Shown here: positions 31,961-39,891 of the stretch, one piece after another | Layout: each line of letters starts with the position of its first letter | Numbering within the stretch: the stretch's first letter is position 1 | Source of the DNA: Streptomyces sioyaensis | GTDB lineage: Bacteria; Actinomycetota; Actinomycetes; Streptomycetales; Streptomycetaceae | Direction: 5' to 3' | NCBI RefSeq assembly: GCF_004122735.1 | Contig: NZ_SDIF01000012.1 | Location: 1 to 64,000, forward strand | Length of the DNA: 64,000 nucleotides | Notes under the pieces: model-generated | Told to the model about the DNA's origin: nothing | The model's database searches: none | What the model saw: only the letters and a program-made list of their open reading frames with translations | Program-made: the position numbers and the translations under genes

Positions 31961-32952
31961 GTCTCACCTCGCAGGGCGACGGCGGTCCGCAGCGCGCGGA
32001 CGACGGTGCGCCGGGCGAGCTCGGCCTTGAAGGCGTTCATCGGGCGGGTGACGGCGGGGGCCAGCTCCGCGGCCGCGGCCCGCGCGAACATGTCCTCGTC
32101 AGCGGGCTGTCCCAGGAGCGTCTCCTCGGCCCGGTGCGCCCGCCACGGCTTGGTCGCGACCCCGCCCAGCGCGAGCCGCACCCCGCGGATCACCCCGTCC
32201 TCCAGCGCCAGCGCCACCGCGGCCGAGGCGAGGGCGAACTCGTAGGACTCCCGGTCGCGCACCTTGAGGTAGAGCGACCGCCGCGCCATGGGGAGCGGCG
32301 GCACCTCGATGGCGGTGATCAGTTCGCCGGGGGTGAGCGGGTGTTCCCGCTCGGGTGTGTCGTCCGGGAGCAGGAAGAAGTCATCGACCGGGATGGTGCG
32401 GGTTCCCTTGACGCCCTCCACCTGCACGACGGCGTCGAGCGCGACGAGCGCCACCGCCATGTCGGAGGGGTGGGTGGCGATGCAGTGCTCGCTGGTGCCG
32501 AGGATCGCATGGCCGCGATGGACCCCCTCCAGCGCCGAACAGCCGCTGCCGGGAACGCGCTTGTTGCAGGCGGATTCGGGGTCGCGGTAGTAGGAGCACC
32601 GCACCCGCTGCATCAGGTTTCCGCCCATGGAGGCCATGTGCCGCAGCTGGGCGGAGGCCCCCAGCAGCAGCGACTGGGACAGCATCGGGTACCGCTCCAC
32701 CACACCCGGCGCCTGTGCCACCTCGCTCATCCGGGCCAGCGCCCCGATGACCAGTCCCCCGTCGGCCCGGTCCTCGATATCGGCCAGCGGCAGCCGGTTG
32801 ATGTCCACCAGCCGGTTCGGACGCAGCACGTCCAGCCGGAGCAGGTCGACTTCCGTGGTGCCGCCCGCGAGGAAGGAACTGCCGGGGTCGTTCGTCACCG
32901 CCGCGACCGCACCGGGGACGTCCGTCGCACGGGTGTAGCTGATGGCACGCAC
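31957..32952 (-). CDS. FAD-binding subunit of the molybdenum hydroxylase (PaoB-like)
   Basis: 331 residues of the FAD_binding_5 family: FLAGGTTEVDLLRLDV (FAD pyrophosphate loop), ASMGGNLMQRVRC (second FAD contact) and a CO-dehydrogenase flavoprotein C-terminal domain. The segment CSYYRDPESACNKRVPG with additional Cys matches the extra [4Fe-4S] site of PaoB-type subunits. GTG 32952 follows the upstream stop with a 1-nt gap; a slightly longer start would overlap the Fe-S subunit. Confidence 0.87.
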   Translation of the reverse strand: MRAISYTRATDVPGAVAAVTNDPGSSFLAGGTTEVDLLRLDVLRPNRLVDINRLPLADIEDRADGGLVIGALARMSEVAQAPGVVERYPMLSQSLLLGASAQLRHMASMGGNLMQRVRCSYYRDPESACNKRVPGSGCSALEGVHRGHAILGTSEHCIATHPSDMAVALVALDAVVQVEGVKGTRTIPVDDFFLLPDDTPEREHPLTPGELITAIEVPPLPMARRSLYLKVRDRESYEFALASAAVALALEDGVIRGVRLALGGVATKPWRAHRAEETLLGQPADEDMFARAAAAELAPAVTRPMNAFKAELARRTVVRALRTAVALRGET

Positions 32953-32953
32953 A

Positions 32954-33490
32954 TCACTGTCCTGTCTTCCGGTCCCGCACCTCACGTATGGCGGAGCGGA
33001 TGTGGGGATAGGCCGCGCACCGGCAGATGTTGCCGCTCATCCACTCGGCGATCTCGCGGTCGGTCTCGGCATGCCCTTCGTTCAGCAGCGCGACGGCGGA
33101 CATGATCTGGCCCGGGGTGCAGTACCCGCACTGCAGGGCGTCGTGTTCGAGGAACGCGCGCTGCATCGGGTGCAGCTCATCGCCCTCGGTGAGGCCCTCG
33201 ATGGTGGTCACGTCCCGGCCTTCGCAGGTGATGGCCAGCGTCAGACAGGCCAGCACTCTGCGCCCGTCGACCCATACCGTGCACGCCCCACAGGTTCCCT
33301 GGTCGCAGCCCTTTTTGGTACCGGTCAGTGCCATGTGTTCACGCAGCGCGTCCAGCAGACTCACCCGTGGTTCCAGGTGCAGGACACGCGAGACGCCGTT
33401 GACGACGAGCTCCATCCGCACGCCGTCGGGCCCGCGGATCTCCATGGTGGAAGGCTTGGCGACGGATAGGGACGCGCCTTTGTCTGCCAC
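32954..33490 (-). CDS. [2Fe-2S] subunit of the molybdenum hydroxylase (PaoA-like)
   Basis: About 178 residues. The plant-type ferredoxin cluster is in GCDQGTCGACTVW ... LACL, and the second cluster is in CGYCTPGQ ... NICRC. It relays electrons from the Mo site to FAD. The GTG at 33490 has GAGGTGA seven nt upstream. No twin-arginine signal is visible in the mature start or in the open frame before it, so unlike the periplasmic E. coli enzyme this complex is probably cytoplasmic. First gene of the operon, divergent from an Rrf2 regulator. Confidence 0.87.
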   Translation of the reverse strand: MADKGASLSVAKPSTMEIRGPDGVRMELVVNGVSRVLHLEPRVSLLDALREHMALTGTKKGCDQGTCGACTVWVDGRRVLACLTLAITCEGRDVTTIEGLTEGDELHPMQRAFLEHDALQCGYCTPGQIMSAVALLNEGHAETDREIAEWMSGNICRCAAYPHIRSAIREVRDRKTGQ

Positions 33491-33611
33491 GACACTCACC
33501 TCGGAGTCGATGCCGTACGTCGAGCGTCCGTCCGGTCGTCGGGGCGCGCAACCGGACGGGTGAGGTGCGCGCGACCGGGTCGCGGATGCCCCCACGGCGT
33601 CCGCGTCGTGA

Positions 33612-33621
33612 CCCGTACGGG
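33612..33621. promoter_or_regulatory. palindrome CCCGTACGGG next to the Rrf2 gene start
   Basis: A perfect 10-bp palindrome immediately followed by GATAAT (33621-33626), a good -10 hexamer only 8 nt before ATG 33634. It suggests an autoregulatory operator overlapping the promoter and a leaderless or nearly leaderless Rrf2 transcript. Confidence 0.5.
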
Positions 33622-33633
33622 ATAATGCGGGGC

Positions 33634-34092
33634 ATGCGGATCTCAGCCAGAGCGGACTATGCCGTGCGTGCCGCGCTGCACCTCGCTGCCGCCCGGGACG
33701 CGGGGCCGCTCAAGGCGGAGGCCATCGCCCACGCCCAGGACATTCCGCACAAGTTCCTCGAAGGCATCCTGAACGACATGCGCCGGGGCGGGCTGGTGCA
33801 CAGCCAGCGCGGCGGCAACGGCGGCTACCGGCTGGCCAAGCCGGCGGCGGCGATCAGCATCGCGGACGTCATCCGTGTCGTGGACGGGCCGCTGGTGTCG
33901 GTACGCGGCGTCCGCCCGCCGGAGTTGTCCTACACCGGCCCCGCCTCGTCCCTGCTGCCGCTGTGGATCGCACTGCGGGCCAACGTCCGGCAGATCCTCG
34001 ACGGGGTGTCGCTGGCCGATGTCGCCTCGGCCGAGCTGCCGGCCCGGGTGTCCGCACTGACGGAGGACCCGGCGTCCTGGGAAAACCCTTAG
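33634..34092 (+). CDS. Rrf2-family regulator without cluster cysteines
   Basis: 152 residues with the Rrf2 N-terminus MRISARADYAVRAALHLAAA and wing RGGNGGYRLAKPAAAISIAD. No Cys is present in the protein, so it cannot coordinate an Fe-S cluster in the NsrR/IscR manner; CymR-type Rrf2 members are the comparison. ATG 33634 is preferred to one 9 nt earlier. It diverges from the molybdenum hydroxylase operon and probably regulates it; the ligand is unknown. Confidence 0.87.
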   Translation: MRISARADYAVRAALHLAAARDAGPLKAEAIAHAQDIPHKFLEGILNDMRRGGLVHSQRGGNGGYRLAKPAAAISIADVIRVVDGPLVSVRGVRPPELSYTGPASSLLPLWIALRANVRQILDGVSLADVASAELPARVSALTEDPASWENP

Positions 34093-34202
34093 GCACCGCG
34101 CCGGAACATCGGGCACCGCTATCGGGCACCGTCCCGTATCCCAAGACCGCGTTGTCCGCCCCTTGAACGGCCCTTGCTCCGCGCGCAGTCAGCGCAGCAT
34201 GC

Positions 34203-34226
34203 TTTCCCTATTAATTCAGTGGGAAA
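34203..34226. promoter_or_regulatory. TTTCCC/GGGAAA interrupted palindrome before the SfnB-like gene
   Basis: TTTCCC (34203-34208) and GGGAAA (34221-34226) are perfect inverted arms around an AT-rich 12-nt centre (TATTAATTCAGT), ending about 10-20 nt before the gene start. A good candidate operator/promoter for the downstream flavoprotein. Confidence 0.6.
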
Positions 34227-34235
34227 ACTAGAGAA

Positions 34236-35462
34236 GTGGAGACGGGTGTGCACGAAGCGCTCCGGCCGCGCGTCACCCGGGAGGTCGCGGACGATCTGGC
34301 GGTGGACGCCCTGCCGCGCGACCGGGCGGGCAAGCCCCCGTTCGACGAGGTCGCGCGGCTGCGCGAGGCGGGGCTGCCCGCGCTGCTGACGCCGCCCGGC
34401 CCGGACCGGCGGGGCACCGACTGGCGCACCGCCTGCGCGGTCATCCGGGAGATCGCGGCGGCCGACAGCTCCATCGGCGAACTGCTGGGCCGGCACCATG
34501 CGCTGTCGTGGAGCGCCCGCTTCTTCAGCACCCCGGAGAAGGCCGACGAACTGGAACGCCGGGCGGTGGCGGAGCAGTGGCTGTGGGGTGGGAGCACGGA
34601 CGTCCCGGCCGCCGGGGCGGCGCCGGGGACCGGCCTCACGCTCACCCCGGCCGACGGCGGATACGTACTCGGCGGACGCACGACCCTCGCCGCGGGCGTG
34701 CAGGTCACCGACCGGCTGGTGCTCGGCGGGGTGGGTACCGACACCGGTGACTTACTGATCGTGTGTCTCGACCCGGAGCGTCCCGGTGTGACGACCGACG
34801 TCGAGCACGACCGCCTCGGCCAGCGGCTCGCCGGAGCCGGCAGCATCAGCTTCGACGGCGTCCTCGTCCCCGCGGACGAGGTGCTCGGCACGGTCCCCCG
34901 CGATGAGCACGCCGTCTCCCCCTTCGCCACGCTCGCCCCGCTGGCGCTCCGGCTCGCCTTGGTCCACGTCGGCCTCGGCACCGCCGAAGGCGCACTCGCC
35001 GAGGCGCGGGACAGCAACCGGGCGGCACCGGGCCGTTGGCCGGTCACGGGGCCGGAGGAGAGCGCGTACCCGGACCGCCCCGGTGGGGATCCGTATCTCC
35101 TGCTCGCCTACGGGGAGCTGGTGACGGCGGCTCATACTGCGGCGGCGGTGGTCGAGTCGGCCACCGCGGCGCTGGCGCGGGGGCTGCTCGCCGGGCCCGC
35201 GCTCGATGTCGACGAGCGGGCCGATATCGCGGTCCTGGTGGCCGCGGCCGAGGACACCACCGGCCGCGCCGCGATGCAGATCACCACGCGCATCCTGGAA
35301 CTCACCCAGGGCGCCGGTTCCGCCGCCGACACCCTGGGCTTCGACCGGTTCTGGCGCAATGCCCGCGTCCTGACGGCACAGTCCTCCGCCACCCACCGGC
35401 TCCGCGATATCGGTGACCACTATCTGAACGGCACACACCCGCCCTTGACGCTGCGCGCCTGA
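34236..35462 (+). CDS. acyl-CoA-dehydrogenase-fold flavoprotein (SfnB/DszC-like), TTA-containing
   Basis: 408 residues of the acyl-CoA dehydrogenase fold: helical N-domain (ADSSIGELLGRHHALSW), middle beta domain (WLWGGSTD ... SISFDGVLVPADEVLG) and helical C-domain ending FDRFWRNARVLTAQSSATHRL. The FWRN(A/S)R ending is characteristic of FMNH2-dependent monooxygenases such as DszC/SfnB rather than true acyl-CoA dehydrogenases. Codon 173 (34752-34754) is TTA, so translation should depend on the bldA tRNA. GTG 34236 is taken, but GTG 34248 with GGAG six nt upstream is an equally plausible start. The substrate may be an organosulfur compound, by analogy only. Confidence 0.8.
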   Translation: METGVHEALRPRVTREVADDLAVDALPRDRAGKPPFDEVARLREAGLPALLTPPGPDRRGTDWRTACAVIREIAAADSSIGELLGRHHALSWSARFFSTPEKADELERRAVAEQWLWGGSTDVPAAGAAPGTGLTLTPADGGYVLGGRTTLAAGVQVTDRLVLGGVGTDTGDLLIVCLDPERPGVTTDVEHDRLGQRLAGAGSISFDGVLVPADEVLGTVPRDEHAVSPFATLAPLALRLALVHVGLGTAEGALAEARDSNRAAPGRWPVTGPEESAYPDRPGGDPYLLLAYGELVTAAHTAAAVVESATAALARGLLAGPALDVDERADIAVLVAAAEDTTGRAAMQITTRILELTQGAGSAADTLGFDRFWRNARVLTAQSSATHRLRDIGDHYLNGTHPPLTLRA

Positions 35463-35669
35463 CCCCTTTGGCCCGCGGGGGCGGCGTACGGCCGGGCGGG
35501 CGCGCGGCGGGTGCGGCGCGGCGGTCAGGACGGGTGGGGCGGCGGCGCGGTGGCGGGGTGAATGCGGTGGCCGTCGGCGCAGCTTCGAACGGATCGGCAC
35601 CAGGGGCTGCTACATCTCGTGTGTGCATCCCGCAGCGGGGATGCTCCGTCGGTCCTGTGAGGTGGCGCC

Positions 35670-36185
35670 TTGTCAGAAAGCAGCAGCGTTCCGGTGCAGC
35701 AGCCCGGAAGACGGGCGCAACCCCTCCAGCGGCTGCTGTTCGGCGGCGTGTACGGTTCGGTGCTCGCCAGCGCCCTGGCAGGCGCCCTGGGCCACGAAGG
35801 CTCGGACCCCGGGTACGACGCGGCGTGGGTGGCGCTGTCGGCGGTGGCGTCGGCCGCGGCGCACGGTTATGCCCATTCGATCGCGCACATGACCGAGGAC
35901 GACACCCGGGTCGCCCTGAGCGCGGTGCGGTCGATGTTCACCGAATGGCCCCTGGTGCTCGCGGTGCTGCCCACGGTGGCCGCCCTTCTCGGCGCCTCCG
36001 CGGGATGGTGGAGCGAGAACGGCGCGGTCGAAGTCGCCCTGGCCATCAACATGGTGGCGCTGTTCGGCTGGGGCGTATGGGCGGCCCGGGTGGCCCGCCG
36101 AGGGTGGTGGGCCTCGATGCGGGTCGGTGGTGTCGACGTGCTGATCGGGTTGTTCATCGTGATCGCCAACGTCGTGAGCAAGTAG
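35670..36185 (+). CDS. four-helix integral membrane protein of unknown function
   Basis: 171 residues with four hydrophobic segments (about 23-42, 50-70, 92-112 and 120-165 in two parts). It starts with a polar 20-residue N-terminus and a TTG codon preceded by GAGGTGGCGCC. The HGYAHSIAHMTEDD stretch between the second and third helices carries several His and acidic residues. It resembles the anonymous actinobacterial membrane proteins often found singly; I cannot name a family. It converges with the graspetide ligase gene; a weak 6-bp hairpin (36203-36221) separates them. Confidence 0.72.
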   Translation: MSESSSVPVQQPGRRAQPLQRLLFGGVYGSVLASALAGALGHEGSDPGYDAAWVALSAVASAAAHGYAHSIAHMTEDDTRVALSAVRSMFTEWPLVLAVLPTVAALLGASAGWWSENGAVEVALAINMVALFGWGVWAARVARRGWWASMRVGGVDVLIGLFIVIANVVSK

Positions 36186-36245
36186 CCGGAGGGCGGCAGG
36201 GCCGGACCGGATCGCGGTCCGTTCGGCGCACGTGCCGCCCCGGTC

Positions 36246-37175
36246 TCAGAGCGCGGCCTTCACCGCCAGCCAGCCGGCGATGGCCTGGGCGATGGGCTGG
36301 TCGGTCTCCAGCTGGACGAAGCCGAACTGGCCGCCCTGGTTGCACTCCAGGAACCACCAGGCCCCCTCGGGGTCCTCGGCGAAGTCGAATGCTCCATAGG
36401 CGAGTTGGGCGGCGTTCATGTACGCGAGCACCGCTCGGTGGATGGCGTCCGGCACCTCGGCGGGCTCCCAGGTGCCGTGGTGGGTGAAGCGGCTGTCCAC
36501 TTCCTCGGGGTCGGCCTTCTTGCGGGCGGCGAAGAGCTGATCGTCGATACACGTCAGCCGGATATCGGCCTCCTTGGGGACATGCCGCTGCAGCAGGGTG
36601 GGGCCGGCCGCCACGCCCGAGAAGTCGGTGTCCGGGCTGATGCGGGTGGTGGGCAGCACCATCGGCGGATCGCCGGGGTGCTTTCCGCTGACCGACTTCA
36701 CCACGAGATCCCGATGGGTGGCGGCGAACTGGCGGGCGGCGGACGGGAATGAGGTGAGCAGTGTGGGGGGTACGAGGAAGCCGCTTTGGTGGGCGATGTG
36801 GAGCTGCCAGGGCTTGTAGCGGGCCTGTGCGGCCGCGGTGGGGTGGTTCATCCAGCGTGCATTGGTGCAACTGAGCATGCCGTACAGCGCCTGCTCGGCC
36901 TCGGCCGTGATCCAGGCGGACTGTTCCGCGGAACGCGCTCCGGGGACGCCGGGCCTGCGTACCCATACCGAGCGCAGGCTGTTCAGGCTCACCATGCGTT
37001 CGCCCGACTTCAGATATCCGTGGAAGTCGTTGTCGGAGTACTCAGCCGACAGCGAGACCCGCCCGGGCAGATCGGCCGGGTCGAGGCGGACGAGCGGAAC
37101 CCCGAGCTCGTGCAGCGTCGCGACCACGATATCCGCGGTGAGGTCTTCCTCGCAGGTAAGGACCAGGACGGTCAT
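36246..37175 (-). CDS. tgmB: ATP-grasp ribosomal peptide maturase (graspetide ligase)
   Basis: 309 residues of the MvdD/TgmB ATP-grasp group that forms side-chain ester or amide bonds in RiPP precursors. The N-terminal preATP-grasp/recognition part has MTVLVLTCEEDLTADIV and SVWVRRPGVPG. The ATP-grasp core has LVVKSVSGKHPGD (ATP-binding Lys), RHVPKEADIRLTCID and FLECNQGGQFGF (metal-binding Glu/Asn). It is 6 nt downstream of the short precursor gene on the same strand, the standard TgmA-TgmB order. The methyltransferase often found as a third gene is absent: the next gene downstream is a convergent membrane protein and nothing upstream resembles one. Confidence 0.88.
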   Translation of the reverse strand: MTVLVLTCEEDLTADIVVATLHELGVPLVRLDPADLPGRVSLSAEYSDNDFHGYLKSGERMVSLNSLRSVWVRRPGVPGARSAEQSAWITAEAEQALYGMLSCTNARWMNHPTAAAQARYKPWQLHIAHQSGFLVPPTLLTSFPSAARQFAATHRDLVVKSVSGKHPGDPPMVLPTTRISPDTDFSGVAAGPTLLQRHVPKEADIRLTCIDDQLFAARKKADPEEVDSRFTHHGTWEPAEVPDAIHRAVLAYMNAAQLAYGAFDFAEDPEGAWWFLECNQGGQFGFVQLETDQPIAQAIAGWLAVKAAL

Positions 37176-37181
37176 CGGTGC

Positions 37182-37373
37182 TCAGTCGTCGAAGTGGGTC
37201 TTGGAACCGGCGGTGGAGGCGGTGGTGCCGGTGGCCAGCAGCACGGCACGGCTGCAGGTGGCCGGGCGTCCGTCCGGCAGGACGTTGAGTTGCCGCGTGG
37301 CGTCATAGCTGTACGGGGTGCTGGTGGCCGACTTCACCGCCGGGCGGGCGTAACTCAACGCAAACGGTCGCAT
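37182..37373 (-). CDS. tgmA: graspetide precursor peptide (ATP-grasp target RiPP)
   Basis: 63 residues. The leader has the family pattern PFALSYARP near the N-terminus and YSYDATRQLNVLPDGRPA in the middle. The C-terminal putative core ATGTTASTAGSKTHFDD is rich in Thr/Ser and ends in two Asp. The peptide has no Glu at all, so Asp62 and Asp63 are the only C-terminal acidic side chains able to be linked to Thr/Ser (ester) or Lys58 (amide). ATG 37373 has AAGGAGATGGC upstream. The core boundary is inferred. Confidence 0.85.
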   Translation of the reverse strand: MRPFALSYARPAVKSATSTPYSYDATRQLNVLPDGRPATCSRAVLLATGTTASTAGSKTHFDD

Positions 37374-37410
37374 GCCATCTCCTTCAAAAAACGGTTTCCG
37401 AGCCTTAGGT

Positions 37411-37435
37411 GCGGGGCAGAGGTGGAAAGCCCCGC
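37411..37435. promoter_or_regulatory. leader hairpin upstream of the graspetide precursor
   Basis: GCGGGGC (37411-37417) and GCCCCGC (37429-37435) pair perfectly around an 11-nt loop, 38-62 nt before the precursor start. It may be a 5'-UTR structure or regulatory site. The surrounding 37440-37510 is AT-richer and probably contains the promoter. Confidence 0.5.
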
Positions 37436-37589
37436 CTTATGACTCTGCACGGAAGACGCGACAATCTGGCCGTTTAGTTGCCTCTTTTGCTCGTTTCCAG
37501 CGTTCCCCTTGACTGAAAAGCGGCTAACGCGTACTCCCTGTCTTCCTTATGTGTCGCCGAGTAGGCACGGGGACCCGGGTACACGCGAA

Positions 37590-37613
37590 AGCCCCGTCCG
37601 GGCGGACGGGGCT
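37590..37613. terminator. terminator hairpin of the hydrolase gene
   Basis: AGCCCCGTCC (37590-37599) and GGACGGGGCT (37604-37613) pair perfectly over 10 bp with a 4-nt loop, 24 nt beyond the minus-strand hydrolase stop. It also insulates the graspetide promoter from readthrough. Confidence 0.8.
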
Positions 37614-37636
37614 GATGGGACGTCAGGGACGGTGGG

Positions 37637-38317
37637 CTACCCCGGAGGTCCCCCGCCGAGCACCTCCCGCACGGAGGTGCCGTCCAGGATCGCGGCGACG
37701 AGGTCCACGGTCAGCCGGTGCCAGTGGCAGGCGCCCCGGAGCATGGTGTGTCCGCCGCGCGGCATGGCGACCGTATGGACCCGGGCGCCGGACCGCCGGG
37801 CGCGGTCGGCGAAGTGCCAGGAGGCCTCCGCGTCGGTGATCCGGTCGCGTACGTCGTGCAGCAGCACCACGGTCCGGTCCCGCAGATGGGAGACGGGTTC
37901 GCCGGGCGGGCACCACGGCGCGAGCGCGACCACGCCGCGCACCGTACGGTGCCCGCCGGTGAGCAGGGCGGCCCGGCCGCCCATGGAGTGGCCGACCAGC
38001 ACCACCGGTACGTCCGGTGCGTGCGCGGCCAGTTCGTCGAGCGCCGCGCGGGCGTCCTGGGCGGCGTCCGCCTGCGGCCCGTTCCCTCCGCGGTGGCGGG
38101 AGCGCACGGAGGCCAGCAGCACCTCCCGCCCGCCAGGCGTGCGCGAGATCGCGCAGTCGAAGGGCCACATCCGCAGTGCGGGGAGGTCGAGCCGGGTCGG
38201 CGGGGTGCGGTCGTCGGGCCGGCCGCCGTGCAGCAGCAGCACCGCTGCCTGCGGGGTGTCCGGGCTGCGGTGTACCACCAGCGGCCGGTGCGGGTCCTGT
38301 ATCGGTCGACACTCCAC
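37637..38317 (-). CDS. alpha/beta-hydrolase family protein
   Basis: 226 residues. The fold is recognisable from AAVLLLHGGRPDDRT (oxyanion loop), VVLVGHSMGGRAALL (nucleophile elbow), HDVRDRITDAEASW (acid) and PRGGHTML (catalytic His). The GTG at 38317 has GGAGGAG nine nt upstream; a longer open frame back to 38548 is low complexity. Substrates of such small cytosolic hydrolases cannot be predicted. It lies between the graspetide genes and the sigma factor unit with its own terminator, so it is probably transcribed separately. Confidence 0.8.
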   Translation of the reverse strand: MECRPIQDPHRPLVVHRSPDTPQAAVLLLHGGRPDDRTPPTRLDLPALRMWPFDCAISRTPGGREVLLASVRSRHRGGNGPQADAAQDARAALDELAAHAPDVPVVLVGHSMGGRAALLTGGHRTVRGVVALAPWCPPGEPVSHLRDRTVVLLHDVRDRITDAEASWHFADRARRSGARVHTVAMPRGGHTMLRGACHWHRLTVDLVAAILDGTSVREVLGGGPPG

Positions 38318-38544
38318 AGCCGCTGCCTCCTCCTGTCGCGGCGGGGGCCGCTTCCGTGCTGCGGCAACCCGCTCACCAGGGGATTCGGAGCCGGTGGCGG
38401 TGCGGATTGGTCTCGACGGGCACGATCTTGGCGGGGGGGCGGTGGGCGGTACGAGGGCCTGCCCGGCCCCGCCGCGGCAGGTGCGGCGGGGCCGGCCGTC
38501 AGCCGGGCGAGGGGGCCGGTGGTGTGCCGGTGGTGTGCCGGTGG

Positions 38545-39291
38545 TCACACTCCCAGCAGGGCCAGCGGCGGGCTGGTGGGCCGGCTGGAGCCGCCCGGCG
38601 GTTCTGCCGTGACGCCGACGCCGTCCGCGCCCCGCGGGCCGCCGGTCAGCAGCAAGGTGCCGCTGGAGCGGCCGGTCTCGACGAGTCCGGCGGGCACCAT
38701 CTGGCCGTTGCGGCTGTACCAGAGTTCGTACACCCGCTGACCGGACAGCGCCGGCAGACCGTGGTAGAGGAACGCGGTCCGCCCCAGCCGTTTGGAGGCC
38801 ACCACGGTCCCGCTGCCGCCGCCCTTGAGCGCCGTGGTGTGGAAGGTGGCGTCCGGTGCGGTCATCAACGCGCTCACCGCGGCGGCCTGTTGCTCGGCGC
38901 GGACGTTACGGTCCCGCTGCTCGTGGGCGTCGTGCCGGGCCTGGACGGCGTACCCGCCGGCAACCGCGGCGGCCACCAGACAGGCGGCGGCCGCCAGGTA
39001 GGGCAGCCGGTGTCCGAACCGTCGGCGCATCGGGACCACGGTCGTCCCCTGCTCCGCCGGCGGCAGCTGCCTGACCTCGGGCAGGGCGGCCATCACCCGG
39101 GTACGCAGGTCGGCCGGCGGGACCTCGGCGACCGCCAGGGCGAGCCGGGCCGCGGTCTCCTGGAGCTCCCGTACTTCCTGGGTGCAGGACGCGCACCGGT
39201 CGAGATGGCGGGCGAACGCCGCGGCCTCCCGGCCGGTCAGCGCGCCCAGGGCGTAGGCGCCGGTCAGGGTGTGCAGTTCGACGGTGCTCAT
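38545..39291 (-). CDS. rskA: RskA-like anti-sigma factor
   Basis: 248-residue type II membrane protein. The N-terminal zinc-binding anti-sigma domain has FARHLDRCASCTQEV (His-x3-Cys-x2-Cys). A single transmembrane segment (LPYLAAAACLVAAAVAGGYAV) follows, then an extracytoplasmic RskA domain with RVYELWYSRNGQMVPAG. It sequesters its cognate sigma factor at the membrane until released, typically by regulated proteolysis. Its ATG overlaps the sigma factor's TGA by 4 nt. Confidence 0.9.
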   Translation of the reverse strand: MSTVELHTLTGAYALGALTGREAAAFARHLDRCASCTQEVRELQETAARLALAVAEVPPADLRTRVMAALPEVRQLPPAEQGTTVVPMRRRFGHRLPYLAAAACLVAAAVAGGYAVQARHDAHEQRDRNVRAEQQAAAVSALMTAPDATFHTTALKGGGSGTVVASKRLGRTAFLYHGLPALSGQRVYELWYSRNGQMVPAGLVETGRSSGTLLLTGGPRGADGVGVTAEPPGGSSRPTSPPLALLGV

Positions 39292-39878
39292 GCCGATACC
39301 CCCAGGCAGTCGCGGAGCCGGATCAGCCCGTCCCGCAGCCGTGTCTTGACCGTTCCCAGTGCCGTGCCGAGCAGGTCGGCGGTCTCCCGGTAGGTGTACC
39401 CGCGGTAGTAGGCGAGCGTCACCGACTCCCTCTGGAGCTCGGTCAGTTGTCCCAGGCAGCGCCGCACCTGCTCGCGCTCCAGCCGTCGTTCGACCTGCTC
39501 ACTGACCTCGTCGAACGCGGTGGTGTAGCCGTGCACCCCGGCCCGGTGGTCGCGGTCGGCCGCCGCCTGGACCGAGCGCACCCGGTCCACCGCGCGGCGG
39601 TGCGTCATCGTCATGATCCAGGCCATGGCGCTGCCCTGCCGCGGGTCGAAGCGGGCCGCGCTCCGCCACACCTCGATGAGCACCTCCTGCGCGACCTCCT
39701 CGGACTGGGCCGGGTCCCGCACCACCCGGCGCACCAGGCCCAGCACGGTCCCGGCCACCGCCGTGTAGAGACTCTCGAACGCCTGCTGATCGCCCCGGGA
39801 GACGCGATCGAGCAGGGACTCCAGCGCACCGGCGTACGGCGCTGAGGAGCGGTCGCCGCGGCGGGCTGCGACGGGCAT
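39288..39878 (-). CDS. sigK: ECF RNA polymerase sigma factor, SigK-like
   Basis: 196 residues. Region 2 has FESLYTAVAGTVLGLVRRVV and QGSAMAWIMTMTHRRAVDRV; region 4 has LGQLTELQRESVTLAYYRGY and LGTALGTVKTRLRDGLIRLR. It is paired with the RskA-type anti-sigma gene. ATG 39878 follows CCGGAGGTGTCC; a GTG two codons earlier is less well spaced. It is divergent from crtY with a palindrome (39892-39908) in between. The location suggests it may control the carotenoid genes, as the ECF factor LitS does in S. coelicolor, though this protein is of the SigK subgroup. Confidence 0.9.
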   Translation of the reverse strand: MPVAARRGDRSSAPYAGALESLLDRVSRGDQQAFESLYTAVAGTVLGLVRRVVRDPAQSEEVAQEVLIEVWRSAARFDPRQGSAMAWIMTMTHRRAVDRVRSVQAAADRDHRAGVHGYTTAFDEVSEQVERRLEREQVRRCLGQLTELQRESVTLAYYRGYTYRETADLLGTALGTVKTRLRDGLIRLRDCLGVSA

Positions 39879-39891
39879 GGACACCTCCGGA

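Noticed and set aside
34236..35462. Calling this gene a fatty-acid beta-oxidation acyl-CoA dehydrogenase
   Set aside because: The terminal FWRNAR segment and lack of the usual catalytic-Glu region context point to the DszC/SfnB monooxygenase branch.
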